A stretch of DNA of 64,000 nt from VRUE01 sp963703175. GTDB lineage: Bacteria; Actinomycetota; Thermoleophilia; Solirubrobacterales; 70-9. The translations under genes were made by a program, and so were the position numbers. The stretch lies in NCBI GenBank assembly GCA_963703175.1, contig OY969794.1, positions 186,001-250,000 on the forward strand, in the 5' to 3' direction. This document shows, one piece after another, positions 34,032 to 42,687 of this stretch. Under the pieces are notes generated by a model. It was not told where the DNA came from. It searched no databases and worked only from the letters and a program-made list of their open reading frames with translations. Each line of letters opens with the position of its first letter. Positions within the stretch are counted from its first letter, which is position 1.

Positions 34032-34199
34032 ATGAGCCCCGCTCGTAAGCGCCCTGAGAAGACCAGGCCGACCGCGCCACAACGCGACGTGAAGCAGGAC
34101 CCCGGCCACACTGAGGCCGATTTCCTCCGAGACCTAGGAAAAGCGACCTCCAACAGAGCTAGGAAGAAGCTGGGGCTGCCGTCTTCTGGACGCGGTTGA
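34032..34199 (+). CDS. Small basic protein, hypothetical
   Basis: The 55-codon frame starts at ATG 34032 with CTTGGAGCAG upstream as a possible ribosome site. The product is rich in Lys, Arg and Pro with an ADFLRDLGKATSNRARKKLG segment, which reads like a real helix. The last 41 bases overlap the end of the IS1595 transposase gene on the other strand, so the tail may have been replaced by the insertion. Family unknown. Confidence 0.45.
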   Translation: MSPARKRPEKTRPTAPQRDVKQDPGHTEADFLRDLGKATSNRARKKLGLPSSGRG

Positions 34200-35097
34200 G
34201 GATCGCCCAGAACAGCGGCTCCCGCGACTTGCGCCGGTTGTAGCGGAACGCATACTCGTCTAGATAAGCCTGGAGGTAGTCGGTGCTGATCGCGTGGTAG
34301 ACGCCGCGCACGCCGGTCTTGAACAGGCCAAAGAAGCCCTCGACCGTCTGCGTGTGGGTCTCGCCCACCGCGTAGATCTGGGCCTTGTGTTTGATCCGGC
34401 GATGGCCTCGGTAGTCCCGGCCGATGCTCTCGTAGATCGTGAACTCGTCCGTGAACAGCATCGAGGACGGTAGGACGTGCTCGCGCACGACGCGGCCGAC
34501 CGTTCGCCCACCCCGGTCCGGCACGACCAGCGGCCGGACCCGTCCGCCCCGCTCGACCATCGCCAAGATCGTCGGCCGGTAGCTTTTCCGCATCATCACC
34601 TGGCGGTGGGTTTCGCTGGCTCGCGGCTGGCCTCCGTAGGCCGACTCGTCTACCTCGACGTTGCCCTCCAGCGGCCCATCGTCGTCGTCGGCCAGCAGCG
34701 TGCGGATCTGCTTGAACATGCGGTGAGCCGTCTTGTAGGTGACGCCGATCTCGCGCTCCAACTGCTTGGCGCTGATCCCGCAGCGAGTGCTGCTCATTAG
34801 GTAGATCGCGAAGAACCAGAGCTGCAAGCTCACAGTTGACTTATGAAAAATGGTCCCTGCGGTCGGGTAGACGTGGTGGCCACAGAACTGGCAGCTATAT
34901 GCGGAGCGCCCTTTGATCCGGTGGAACTTGCTCGCTTTCTCGCACTTGGGGCACTCGGTGCCATCAGCGAAGAACCGACCCTTCAGATGCTCGAGGCAGG
35001 CATCGTTGTCGGGGAACAGCTCCATGAACCGCGAGTAGGTCATCTGCGATTCGCTCGACGCGGCGGGAGCTACTGAATTGCGGTTCCGTGCTGCCAT
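34159..35097 (-). CDS. IS1595-family (ISXO2-type) transposase
   Basis: The 312-residue protein has the N-terminal zinc ribbon (CPKCEKASKFHR ... SCQFCGHHVYPTAGTIFHKS), the LWFFAIYLMSSTRCGISAKQLEREIG helix-turn-helix-like segment, and the ISXO2-like DDE core with NVEVDESAYGG, LFTDEFTIYES and TVEGFFGLFKTGVRGVYH, ending YLDEYAFRYNRRKS. It looks complete. I start it at ATG 35097. I could not find terminal inverted repeats or a target duplication, so element limits are not given. Confidence 0.9.
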   Translation of the reverse strand: MAARNRNSVAPAASSESQMTYSRFMELFPDNDACLEHLKGRFFADGTECPKCEKASKFHRIKGRSAYSCQFCGHHVYPTAGTIFHKSTVSLQLWFFAIYLMSSTRCGISAKQLEREIGVTYKTAHRMFKQIRTLLADDDDGPLEGNVEVDESAYGGQPRASETHRQVMMRKSYRPTILAMVERGGRVRPLVVPDRGGRTVGRVVREHVLPSSMLFTDEFTIYESIGRDYRGHRRIKHKAQIYAVGETHTQTVEGFFGLFKTGVRGVYHAISTDYLQAYLDEYAFRYNRRKSREPLFWAILNRVQKTAAPASS

Positions 35098-35370
35098 ATC
35101 TGTATGATACCAGACACACGTACAATAGGGCAAGCCCTCGTTCCCCCGGCGGGGGAAGACCTTGACTTGCGGAGGAGAACTTCTTGAGGACAGCGCCTGG
35201 GCTGCAATCTGCTCACCCGCACCGGCGTTCTCTACGGGGCGATCTCGCCACCGGATCGGCAACTGTCTAAAGCGACTCTAGCGCCGAAGCTGGACGGTTC
35301 CGCAACTACGTGCTTCGACTACACACTTCCCCCCAAAGCAATCTGGTAGCAGAACTGCTACCTTGAGCAC
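35098..35370. other. Spacer between transposase and toxin-antitoxin pair
   Basis: The region holds the transposase promoter side and the left end of the toxin-antitoxin operon. A small GC hairpin CCCCCGGCGGGGG is at about 35144-35156. No gene is seen. Confidence 0.4.
35346..35363. promoter_or_regulatory. Palindromic operator candidate of the toxin-antitoxin operon
   Basis: GGTAGCAGAACTGCTACC is an 18-bp inverted repeat (GGTAGCAG / CTGCTACC around AA) ending seven bases before the antitoxin start. Position and symmetry fit autoregulation by a VapB-like dimer. Confidence 0.65.
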
Positions 35371-35616
35371 ATGGCAACGATCCCCCAAAAAGCGTTGCGC
35401 AACAACGTCTCCGAAGTCCTCCGCCGCGCCGAAGCCGGCGAGGAGTTCACGATCACGGTTTCCGGGCGCCCCGTCGCGGAGCTCGGCCCGAGCCACGGCC
35501 GGCAATGGGTCGACAGCAGCAGCTTGAAGGATCTATGGGCGCTCCCTCCGGACCCGACGCTGAGGTCCGAGCTGGAGAAATTCGGTGGCGATCTGCGGGA
35601 CCCATGGGCTGATTAG
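35371..35616 (+). CDS. Antitoxin, Phd/YefM-type (VapB-like)
   Basis: The 81-residue protein has the Phd/YefM start IPQKALRNNVSEVLRRAEAGEEFTITVSGRPVAELGP, a DNA-binding beta-alpha fold. The acidic, Trp-containing C-terminus (LEKFGGDLRDPWAD) is the usual toxin-wrapping part. It is followed two bases later by a PIN-domain toxin gene. Such antitoxins repress their own operon; the region just upstream (35330-35360) contains the repeat GGTAGCAGAACTGCTACC, a likely operator. Confidence 0.88.
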   Translation: MATIPQKALRNNVSEVLRRAEAGEEFTITVSGRPVAELGPSHGRQWVDSSSLKDLWALPPDPTLRSELEKFGGDLRDPWAD

Positions 35617-35618
35617 CG

Positions 35619-36005
35619 GTGCGCCTCGTCCTTGATACCTCCGTCCTGATCGAGGGAACCGAGTTGCCGCCGGGCGTCGAAGCGTCGATCAGCACCGTCT
35701 CGCTCGCCGAGCTGCATTTCGGCCTCCTCGTTGCCCCCGACGAGGAGGCGCGCGCCAAACGCGTGGCCCGACTCGGCCTGATCGAGGCTCGCTTCCCGTC
35801 ACCCCTCCCTGTGGACGACCGCGTCGCTCGCGAGTGGGGCCGCCTCAAAGCCGCGGTCTCACAGCGTGGCGGCAAACCTCGCAAGCGCACCGCCGACCTA
35901 GCGATAGCGGCAACCGCGAATATCCACGGCGCCGAACTGATGACCTACAACGTCAAGGACTTCAAAATCATCGAAGACCTGGTCCGAGTCGGCACCCACG
36001 GGTGA
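35619..36005 (+). CDS. PIN-domain ribonuclease toxin (VapC-like)
   Basis: The 128-residue protein has the PIN acidic residues: Asp in LVLDTSVLIEG, Glu in STVSLAELHFG, Asp in RTADLAIAATA and Asp in YNVKDFKIIE. VapC toxins cut tRNA or rRNA and are held off by the paired antitoxin. Starting at GTG 35619, it follows the antitoxin stop by two bases. It sits in the accessory island with an IS and a cyclase gene. Confidence 0.9.
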   Translation: MRLVLDTSVLIEGTELPPGVEASISTVSLAELHFGLLVAPDEEARAKRVARLGLIEARFPSPLPVDDRVAREWGRLKAAVSQRGGKPRKRTADLAIAATANIHGAELMTYNVKDFKIIEDLVRVGTHG

Positions 36006-36021
36006 TCACCCGATTCGGTTC

Positions 36022-37002
36022 TTAAGCCCTATCGGCCCCGTCAACCACTGAGTACTCTAGGGTCAGCTTGACTTTCCAGGAACCTTTTACACCTGATGCT
36101 CTAATGGCCGTCACCTTGTCGGCGTAGTCCACCACGGCGAAATGAGCCCCCGCAGCGTTGAAATAAGTAGCGGGTAAGACAGGTAGGCGAAAGAGTGAGG
36201 GGTGCTTACGCCCGTTTTTTTGAACCATGGGATAGGCGAGATGAACTTTGATCGTGCCCTTCTCGGCAGGCTCCTGGCTCAGGCCGTGGCGATAAACAGG
36301 CGCCCTATCCTCTAGCTCTTTGAAAGTGATCTCTTCAGTGGGCTCCGAAAAACGGGTGAATTTGTTCATCGGAAACTTGTTCTGCTCAGGGATCTCCGTG
36401 TATCCCTTCAGCGCATATACATCGAGTGGATCCTCCTCCGCGATTCCCTTGACATAGGCATATTCCTTGACGAAACGCAACTGGAGCTTGTCGGGGAGAA
36501 GTGCGTAGTCATAGCTGTCATCAAAAACAACGCCAGACGGTCGCGCCAAATCCATAAGCCTTGCCGCGAGATTAAGTGGCCTCCCAGAATAGTCCAGCAC
36601 ACGCTGATCAGCCGTCAGCATCGTTGCCGATCCTCTCGCTAGACCAATACCCAACTTGGTTGGCACGTCGAAGTTGATCATCGGATCGTCTTCGCACATC
36701 TCTGGAAACGCCTCAACAAGCTGGATACTTTTTTGGGCAGCGAGGCGCACCGTATCCGTAAGCGTGGCGCGGCTATAGTCCAAAAGAATCAGTAATCCAT
36801 CACCCGTTGGCTTGAAAAACACCGCGTCGGGGAAAAAATTATCCAGGATTTTTAAGTAGATACTTTTTAGAAACTCTGCAGTATCAGTCGACTCTGCAAT
36901 GCCGGCAAATGACGAGAAGCCTCGAACGTCGAGAAAAATGACGACAACACGGCGTGATTTTCCCTCGGCGGAATGCAGAAGCTCGCGAAATTCTCGATGC
37001 AT
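36022..37002 (-). CDS. Class III nucleotidyl cyclase-domain protein with C-terminal sensor-like domain
   Basis: The 326-residue protein begins with a class III cyclase domain. The metal-binding Asp residues are seen in VVVIFLDVRGFSSFAG and in FKPTGDGLLILLD, and the LNLAARLMDLARPSG stretch matches the VNLAARL region. The last 120 residues are beta-rich and resemble, in length and position, the AGS-C sensor domain found behind defence-associated cyclases and CD-NTases. That match is my inference. The gene is AT-richer than its neighbours and lies alone in the island, with no membrane or TIR effector beside it. The product could be a cAMP/cGMP or pyrimidine cyclase, or an inactive relative. Confidence 0.78.
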   Translation of the reverse strand: MHREFRELLHSAEGKSRRVVVIFLDVRGFSSFAGIAESTDTAEFLKSIYLKILDNFFPDAVFFKPTGDGLLILLDYSRATLTDTVRLAAQKSIQLVEAFPEMCEDDPMINFDVPTKLGIGLARGSATMLTADQRVLDYSGRPLNLAARLMDLARPSGVVFDDSYDYALLPDKLQLRFVKEYAYVKGIAEEDPLDVYALKGYTEIPEQNKFPMNKFTRFSEPTEEITFKELEDRAPVYRHGLSQEPAEKGTIKVHLAYPMVQKNGRKHPSLFRLPVLPATYFNAAGAHFAVVDYADKVTAIRASGVKGSWKVKLTLEYSVVDGADRA

Positions 37003-37045
37003 TACCTATCTTCTATAGCATCTTTAAGAAACCTAACCGTCTTGA

Positions 37046-38020
37046 CTAGCGGCCGATGCTTTGCTGGTACAGCGTGAAGCCGATGCCGGAGCAGACGGCG
37101 GCAATGATCCAGAAGCGCAGCATGATCTTCGTCTCCGACCAGGCCATCATCTCGAAGTGGTGGTGCAGCGGGGCCATCAGCAGGACCCGGCGGCGGAAGG
37201 TCTTGAAGGAAAAGACCTGAATCGCGACCGAGAGCGCCTCGATCACGAAGATGCCGCCGATGATGATCAGCAGCACCTCGGTCTGGGTCATTACCGCCAA
37301 CGCGCCGATCGCCCCACCAAGGCCGAGCGAGCCGGTGTCACCCATGAATATGGAGGCAGGGAAGGCGTTGAACCAGAGGAAGCCGACGCAAGCGCCGACC
37401 AGACAGGCGGAGAGCAGTGCCAGGTTCTGCTGCTCGTTGGTTACGAAGCAGATCGCCGTGTAGGCGAGCAGGACGATTGCGCAGGAGCCTGCGGCGAGCC
37501 CGTCGAGCCCGTCGGTCAAGTTGACCCCGTTGGAGGTACCGGCGATGACGAGGAAGACGAGGACGAAGTAGAGGACCGGTCCGAGGTCGAGGCTGGCGTC
37601 GCCGATGCGGAAAAATAGCGTCGGCTCGAGGCCGACCGAGTGGCGCGCGACCCACCACAGCATCAGCGCCAGCAGCAGCTGGCCGAGCAGCTTCCAGCGC
37701 GCCGAGAGCCCGAGCGAGCGACGTTTGACGATCTTGGTGAAATCGTCAGCGAAGCCGAGTGCAGCGCAGCCGAGGGCGACGCCAAAGACGGCGAGGCTCT
37801 GCGCGTCGCGGTCGGAGAGGACCAGATAGGGCACGCAGATCGCGGCAAAGACGATCAGGCCGCCCATCGTCGGCGTGCCGGCCTTGGCGTGGTGCTCCTG
37901 GGGCCCGTCCTCGCGGATGTGCTGACCGAACTCCCTCACCCGCAGGTACTCAATGAACTTGGGGCCGAGGAAGATGCAGATAAGCATCGCCGCCATGCCG
38001 GCGATTAAGACCTCGCCCAT
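37046..38020 (-). CDS. mraY: Phospho-N-acetylmuramoyl-pentapeptide transferase
   Basis: The 324-residue membrane enzyme makes lipid I. Family marks are HHAKAGTPTMGG, GFADDFTKIVKRRSLGLSARWKLL with the catalytic Asp pair, SNGVNLTDGLDGLAAG and MAPLHHHFEMMAWSE. About ten hydrophobic helices are present. The start is ATG 38020, one base past the murF stop. A longer frame upstream lies within murF and is not real. Confidence 0.95.
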   Translation of the reverse strand: MGEVLIAGMAAMLICIFLGPKFIEYLRVREFGQHIREDGPQEHHAKAGTPTMGGLIVFAAICVPYLVLSDRDAQSLAVFGVALGCAALGFADDFTKIVKRRSLGLSARWKLLGQLLLALMLWWVARHSVGLEPTLFFRIGDASLDLGPVLYFVLVFLVIAGTSNGVNLTDGLDGLAAGSCAIVLLAYTAICFVTNEQQNLALLSACLVGACVGFLWFNAFPASIFMGDTGSLGLGGAIGALAVMTQTEVLLIIIGGIFVIEALSVAIQVFSFKTFRRRVLLMAPLHHHFEMMAWSETKIMLRFWIIAAVCSGIGFTLYQQSIGR

Positions 38021-38021
38021 A

Positions 38022-39464
38022 TCAGGCGTCGCCTCCTCTGCTCCCGTGAGGGCCAGAAGAATCAGATTGCGACTGGCCCCCACTCCCGCGTCCGGGGGCG
38101 ACTTGGCCTTGGAGAAGCTCGGCGACGGCCTCGAGGCCGGCCGAGCGCGAGCCCTTGACCAGGACGGCGTCACCTGGCTCAAGCTGGGCGGCGAGCAGCT
38201 CGGCCGCCTCGGCTGGGTCGCCAACCAGCTCGTCGGGGTCGTACTCGCGGGCCGGCTCGCCCACCCCAATCAGCAGATCGACGCCCGCAGCCCGGGCGTG
38301 ACCGCCGACCTCGCGGTGGTAGGCGGGGCCGTCGGAGCCAAGCTCGGCCATCTCACCGAGCACAGCGATACGGCGCGTAGCCTCGATCAAACCGAGGTGG
38401 TCTAGCGCCGCGCGCATCGATACCGGGTTGGCGTTGTAGCAGTCGTTCACCAGGACGATCCCGTCTCCAAGCTCCAGGCGCTCGCCCCGGAAGCGGGAGA
38501 AGCCTATGCTCGCAGCGCCGTCGGCCATCGCCTCGGGCGATACGCCGAGGGCGACGCCGGCGCCTACGGCGGCGAGGGCATTGATCAGGTTGTGGTGCTC
38601 GGTAAAGGGAAGGTGGAAGCGCGCCTCGCCGACAGGGGTGATGATCAGCGCCTCTGTAACGCCATCGAGGACCCGCTGTTCAGCGACGTCAATGTCGCCC
38701 CCAGCGCCGAAGCGCAGCAGGTTGGGCGCAACGCCGAGGTGGGGCTCGAGCTCACCCGCCTCAACCGGGACGACCGCGGTGCCGTCAGTAGGCAGTGCGT
38801 CGAGGATCTCTGCCTTCGTTGCAGCAATCGCCTCGACTGAGCCGAGTAGCTCGACGTGGACCGGACCAACGTTGGTGATCACGGCAACCCGGGGCTCAGC
38901 GATTGCCGCCAGCTCGGCAATCTGTCCGCGGCCGCGCATCGCCATCTCCAGCACCAGCAGCTCGGTGCCATCGGGGGCTTCGAGCACGGTCAGCGGTAGA
39001 CCGATCTCGGTGTTGAGGTTCTCGCGGTTGGCGTGGACGCGGCCGGGCAGAAGCGCTCGGGCGATGTCCTTGACCGAGGTCTTACCGACTGAGCCGGTAA
39101 TGCCGACCACGGGCACCCCGAGCTCGCGGCGCCATGCTTTGGCGAGCATTTGCAGAGCCTTCAAGGGATCGTCGACGGCAAAGATCCAGCCACGGAGAGA
39201 AGTGCGTTCGTCCTTTGTAGGGCTGATCCCGACAAACAGCGAACGCGCAGTGTCGGGCCCCACGACCGCGCCCCAGGCGCCGGCGGCAATCGCCGCAGAG
39301 GCGAACTCGCCGCCGTCGACGCGCTCGCCGCGCAGACCGAAGAAGAGGTCGCCCTCCCCTGCCTCGCTGGAGTCGATGATGGCGCGTCGCGGTTGGTCAG
39401 ATCCCCCCTGGGCGACGATCTCAGCGCCCATCCCCGCTGCAATCTGCTCGGGCGTCAGGTTCAC
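38022..39464 (-). CDS. murF: UDP-N-acetylmuramoyl-tripeptide-D-alanyl-D-alanine ligase
   Basis: The 480-residue Mur ligase adds D-Ala-D-Ala to the cell-wall precursor. It has the P-loop VVGITGSVGKTSVKD near residue 120, the NLNTEIGLPLTVLE segment, NVGPVHVELLGS and the NDCYNANPVSMRAAL motif. The start overlaps the murE stop as ATGA. The C-terminus has a short polar extension (GRGSGGQSQSDSS). Confidence 0.95.
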   Translation of the reverse strand: MNLTPEQIAAGMGAEIVAQGGSDQPRRAIIDSSEAGEGDLFFGLRGERVDGGEFASAAIAAGAWGAVVGPDTARSLFVGISPTKDERTSLRGWIFAVDDPLKALQMLAKAWRRELGVPVVGITGSVGKTSVKDIARALLPGRVHANRENLNTEIGLPLTVLEAPDGTELLVLEMAMRGRGQIAELAAIAEPRVAVITNVGPVHVELLGSVEAIAATKAEILDALPTDGTAVVPVEAGELEPHLGVAPNLLRFGAGGDIDVAEQRVLDGVTEALIITPVGEARFHLPFTEHHNLINALAAVGAGVALGVSPEAMADGAASIGFSRFRGERLELGDGIVLVNDCYNANPVSMRAALDHLGLIEATRRIAVLGEMAELGSDGPAYHREVGGHARAAGVDLLIGVGEPAREYDPDELVGDPAEAAELLAAQLEPGDAVLVKGSRSAGLEAVAELLQGQVAPGRGSGGQSQSDSSGPHGSRGGDA

Positions 39465-40891
39465 AGCCGGCGCAGCTCCTCGCGTGCGACCTCGCGGTCA
39501 TCAAAAGGGAGCTTGTGGCCGTTCTCGAACTCCTGCCCCTGCTCGTGCCCCTTGCCGGCGATGACGACGGTATCGCCCGCTTTAGCCCGAGACAGCGCCA
39601 GGGCGATCGCAGCGCGGCGGTCGACCTCGGCCTCCACTCCAGCGCGATCGTCAATCCCGGCGAGGACCTCGGCGACGATCGTCTCGGGATCCTCGGAGCG
39701 CGGATTGTCGGAGGTGATGATTGCCAGATCGGAGAGCTCGGCGCCAGCACGACCCATCTGTGGACGCTTGCCACGGTCGCGGTCGCCACCGGCGCCGAAG
39801 ACCGAGATCACGCGACCTTTTCCCAGGCGCCGCGCCGCCCGCAAGACGTTCTCCAGCGAGTCGGGCGTGTGGGCGTAATCGACGAGGACCGAGAACGGCT
39901 GTCCCTCGTCGACCGGCTCGAAGCGACCAGGTGGGGCGGCCGCTCGGGCCAGTCCGTCCACGACGGCCTCCGTCTCGACGCCCATTGCCGTGGCCGCGCT
40001 GAACGCGGCAAGCGCGTTGGAGACATTGAAATCACCGGGCAGGCGCGTTCGCACGGTCACCCCGCCCACGCTGAACTCGGCACCGAGGGGGGTAATGCCG
40101 ACATCACCTGCCACGAGGTCGGCATCACCCCCCTCGGCCGAAAACGTCACGCAATCGAATTCCTCGGCCAGGCGGCGCCCATAGGGATCGTCGACGTTGA
40201 CGATCGACAAACCTGGCTCCATCTCGAAGAGCAGCCGCTTGGAGCGGAAGTAGTCCTCCATATCTGCGTGGAAATCGAGGTGATCCTGAGTCAGGTTGGT
40301 GAACAGGGCGACCTGGAACTGGATCGCGTCAGCTCGATGCAGAGCCAGCGCATGAGACGAGACCTCCATCGCGCAAGCCGAATCTCCGCCATCGAGCATG
40401 CGCCGAAAGGTTGCCTGAAGATCGATCGCCTCCGGCGTGGTCCGCTCAACCTCCTCCTCCACCCCACCGACAACCTGCTTGACCGTCCCCAACAGCCCAC
40501 ACTGCACTCCGGCGAACTCCAGAATCTCGCGAAGTAAGAAGGCAGTGGTCGTCTTCCCATTGGTCCCGGTGATCCCCGCCACCTTCAACTCGTTCGTGGG
40601 ATCGCCGTAGAAACGAGCGGCAAGCGGAGCCATGGCAGCCCGCGCGTCCTCAACCACCACCTGCGCGACCTCGAGCTTGGGAAGCTCACGCTCCACCACC
40701 AGCCCAGATGCCCCAGTCTCCACCGCCGCAGCAGCAAAGTCATGCCCATCGACCTTCTCGCCCGGCACACAGAAGAACAACGTCCCGGGCGTCACCTTGC
40801 GACTGTCATAAGCCAGCCCCACGACCCCAGCCGACCCGTCGCCAACAATCCGGGCCCCCCCAGCTACGCCGGCAAGCTCTTCCAATCTCAC
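39461..40891 (-). CDS. murE: UDP-N-acetylmuramyl-tripeptide synthetase (meso-diaminopimelate type)
   Basis: The 476-residue enzyme adds the third residue of the wall peptide. It shows ITGTNGKTTTAFLLREIL, EVSSHALALHRADAIQF, NLTQDHLDFH and the substrate-specificity motif SDNPRSEDP, which marks diaminopimelate use, not lysine. I start it at GTG 40891, before LEELAGVAGG. A longer frame would read through the inverted repeat at 40905-41015. Confidence 0.94.
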   Translation of the reverse strand: MRLEELAGVAGGARIVGDGSAGVVGLAYDSRKVTPGTLFFCVPGEKVDGHDFAAAAVETGASGLVVERELPKLEVAQVVVEDARAAMAPLAARFYGDPTNELKVAGITGTNGKTTTAFLLREILEFAGVQCGLLGTVKQVVGGVEEEVERTTPEAIDLQATFRRMLDGGDSACAMEVSSHALALHRADAIQFQVALFTNLTQDHLDFHADMEDYFRSKRLLFEMEPGLSIVNVDDPYGRRLAEEFDCVTFSAEGGDADLVAGDVGITPLGAEFSVGGVTVRTRLPGDFNVSNALAAFSAATAMGVETEAVVDGLARAAAPPGRFEPVDEGQPFSVLVDYAHTPDSLENVLRAARRLGKGRVISVFGAGGDRDRGKRPQMGRAGAELSDLAIITSDNPRSEDPETIVAEVLAGIDDRAGVEAEVDRRAAIALALSRAKAGDTVVIAGKGHEQGQEFENGHKLPFDDREVAREELRRL

Positions 40892-40904
40892 CCGCGCGAT
40901 TCTA

Positions 40905-41015
40905 GGTCGGCGGTCGGGTGCCCCTCCCACGGAGGCTCAGGGACAGGCAAGCCGAGCCCAGACCGGCGATCAGCTGCGCAACGGCCTCCGGGGGAGGGGC
41001 ACCCGACCGCCGACC
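40905..41015. repeat. Long inverted repeat between ftsI and murE
   Basis: Perfect 24-bp arms (40905-40928, 40992-41015) continue into a CGGAGGC / GCCTCCG stem and close a 47-nt loop. The structure fills nearly the whole gap between the ftsI stop and the murE start. It lacks the conserved internal-loop strands of the two fold-back families. It could end or attenuate transcription, or be a third kind of fold-back element. Confidence 0.75.
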
Positions 41016-41027
41016 CCTGACCGTCAT

Positions 41028-42680
41028 TTATTCCTGCGGCACACCGAGATATGGAAGAGCGAACGCGGCGATCTTGCCAAACGCCGGCGCCGCCACCGAC
41101 CCACCGTAAATTTCCCCCTGCGGCTCATCGACAACCACCGCAACCAGCAGGCGCGGGTCCTGTGCCGGAGCGAAACCGATGAAGGAAGCAATGTATTTGG
41201 TGTCGGAGTAAGTCCCGTTTTCAGCCACCTGCGCCGTTCCGGTCTTACCGGCCAGGGTGTAACCAGGGACGCTGACCTCAGACGCGGTACCGCCGGGAGC
41301 GAGCACGCCCTCGAGCATCGTTCGCACCTCTTCGGCGACGACGGGAGAGAGCACCCGGTGACCGCGCGGCTCTTCGACCGGTTCATCGCCGATCCGCTCG
41401 ACCAGTTGCGGCGGCCTCAACATGCCGCCATTAGCGATAGCCGCATAGCCAGCAATCATCTGCATCGGCGTCACCCCGAGCCCCTGGCCGATCGGCAGGT
41501 TGCCCATCGTCGAGCCCGAGTATTCGTCGAGTGGCGGCACGAGCCCCTGTTCCTCAGCGGGGAACTGCACCCCAGTCGGGCGGCCGAACCCGAAGCGACT
41601 AATCCAGCGGGAGAATTTTTCCGCGCCGACCTCCAACCCAATCGTCGCCGCACCAACGTTGGAGGAGTGAGAGAGGATTTCAGCGACGCTCAGAGTTACG
41701 GTCGGGCGGGGCTCGGCGTCTTCGATGATCCGGTCGGCAACGTGAAGCTGAGGCGCCAGCGTGAAGGTAGTTTCCGGCGTCACCAACCCTTCTTCCAGTG
41801 CCGAAGAGACCGTGAATGCCTTAAAGGTTGAACCGGGCTCATAGGTGAAGCCAGTGGCGCGATTGATCAAGTCTTCGGGGTCGACGTTTTCCAGATCGGC
41901 AGGATCGACCGGCGGCCAGTTAGCGATCGCCAACAGCTGCGAGTTGCGCGGGTTCATCACGATCGCCGTCGCACCTTTGGGCGAATAGCTTTCGCCGACT
42001 TCGGCCAGCGCCTGCTCGGTCTCCTTCTGGATCGCCGGGTCGAGGGTCAGCCGTAGGTCTTCCCCATCGCTGGCTTCCTTCACCGTTTCCAACCGGATCG
42101 GTTCTCCCAAGGCGTCGTTGACGATCCGTCGTTCGCCATCCGTGCCGCCCAGGATCGATTCCTCGCCCATCTCGAGCCCGGTCAGGCCCTGGTTTTCATC
42201 ACCAACGGCGCCGATCGTCTGCGCAGCCAAATCACCCTGCGGATAGGTCCGCCTGCTGTCCGGCAGCTCGCCGATCCCCGGTAGGTGGAGCCGCTCAACC
42301 CTTGCCGCGCTCGGCAGATCTACCTTGCGCGCGACGTAGGCGAAGCCCGAGTCTTCAGTCAGGCTCTGCAGCACTTCGCTCTCTTCTAGGTCGAGGATTG
42401 GGGCCAGCTTGGCCGCCGCCTGCCGCGGCTTTTTTACCTGGTAGGGCGTCGCGTAGATCGTCTTGGCGTCTTCGGAGACGGCCAGCGGGTTACCGAAGCG
42501 GTCAAGGACGCTGCCGCGCAAGCCAGGGACGGTGACGATGTCGGTCTGTTGATAGGCCGCCTCGGAGGCCAGCTTCGCACCCTGCACCCCCTGTAGCCAG
42601 AAGGCGCGGCCGGCAATTACTAGGAAGCAGAGCAGGAAGCCGGCGAAAAGGAGACCGATCCTGCGCTCGATCGTGCGCAT
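41028..42680 (-). CDS. ftsI: Class B penicillin-binding protein, FtsI-like
   Basis: The 550-residue protein has an N-terminal membrane helix (IGLLFAGFLLCFLVIAGRAFWL), a dimerisation domain, and a transpeptidase domain with the catalytic SxxK in YEPGSTFKAFT near residue 275, SxN in LSHSSNVGAA near 330 and KTG in TLAGKTGTAQ near 475. It crosslinks septal peptidoglycan during division. Glu codons are mostly GAA, as in other exported proteins here. It follows the ftsL-like gene by a few bases. Confidence 0.94.
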   Translation of the reverse strand: MRTIERRIGLLFAGFLLCFLVIAGRAFWLQGVQGAKLASEAAYQQTDIVTVPGLRGSVLDRFGNPLAVSEDAKTIYATPYQVKKPRQAAAKLAPILDLEESEVLQSLTEDSGFAYVARKVDLPSAARVERLHLPGIGELPDSRRTYPQGDLAAQTIGAVGDENQGLTGLEMGEESILGGTDGERRIVNDALGEPIRLETVKEASDGEDLRLTLDPAIQKETEQALAEVGESYSPKGATAIVMNPRNSQLLAIANWPPVDPADLENVDPEDLINRATGFTYEPGSTFKAFTVSSALEEGLVTPETTFTLAPQLHVADRIIEDAEPRPTVTLSVAEILSHSSNVGAATIGLEVGAEKFSRWISRFGFGRPTGVQFPAEEQGLVPPLDEYSGSTMGNLPIGQGLGVTPMQMIAGYAAIANGGMLRPPQLVERIGDEPVEEPRGHRVLSPVVAEEVRTMLEGVLAPGGTASEVSVPGYTLAGKTGTAQVAENGTYSDTKYIASFIGFAPAQDPRLLVAVVVDEPQGEIYGGSVAAPAFGKIAAFALPYLGVPQE

Positions 42681-42687
42681 CCGCGTC

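Noticed and set aside
34100..35300. Ends of the IS1595-family element
   Set aside because: I could not find convincing terminal inverted repeats or a target duplication by eye, so only the transposase gene is annotated.
36022..37002. Complete Pycsar defence operon
   Set aside because: No TIR, transmembrane or other effector gene lies beside the cyclase, so only the cyclase-like gene is reported.
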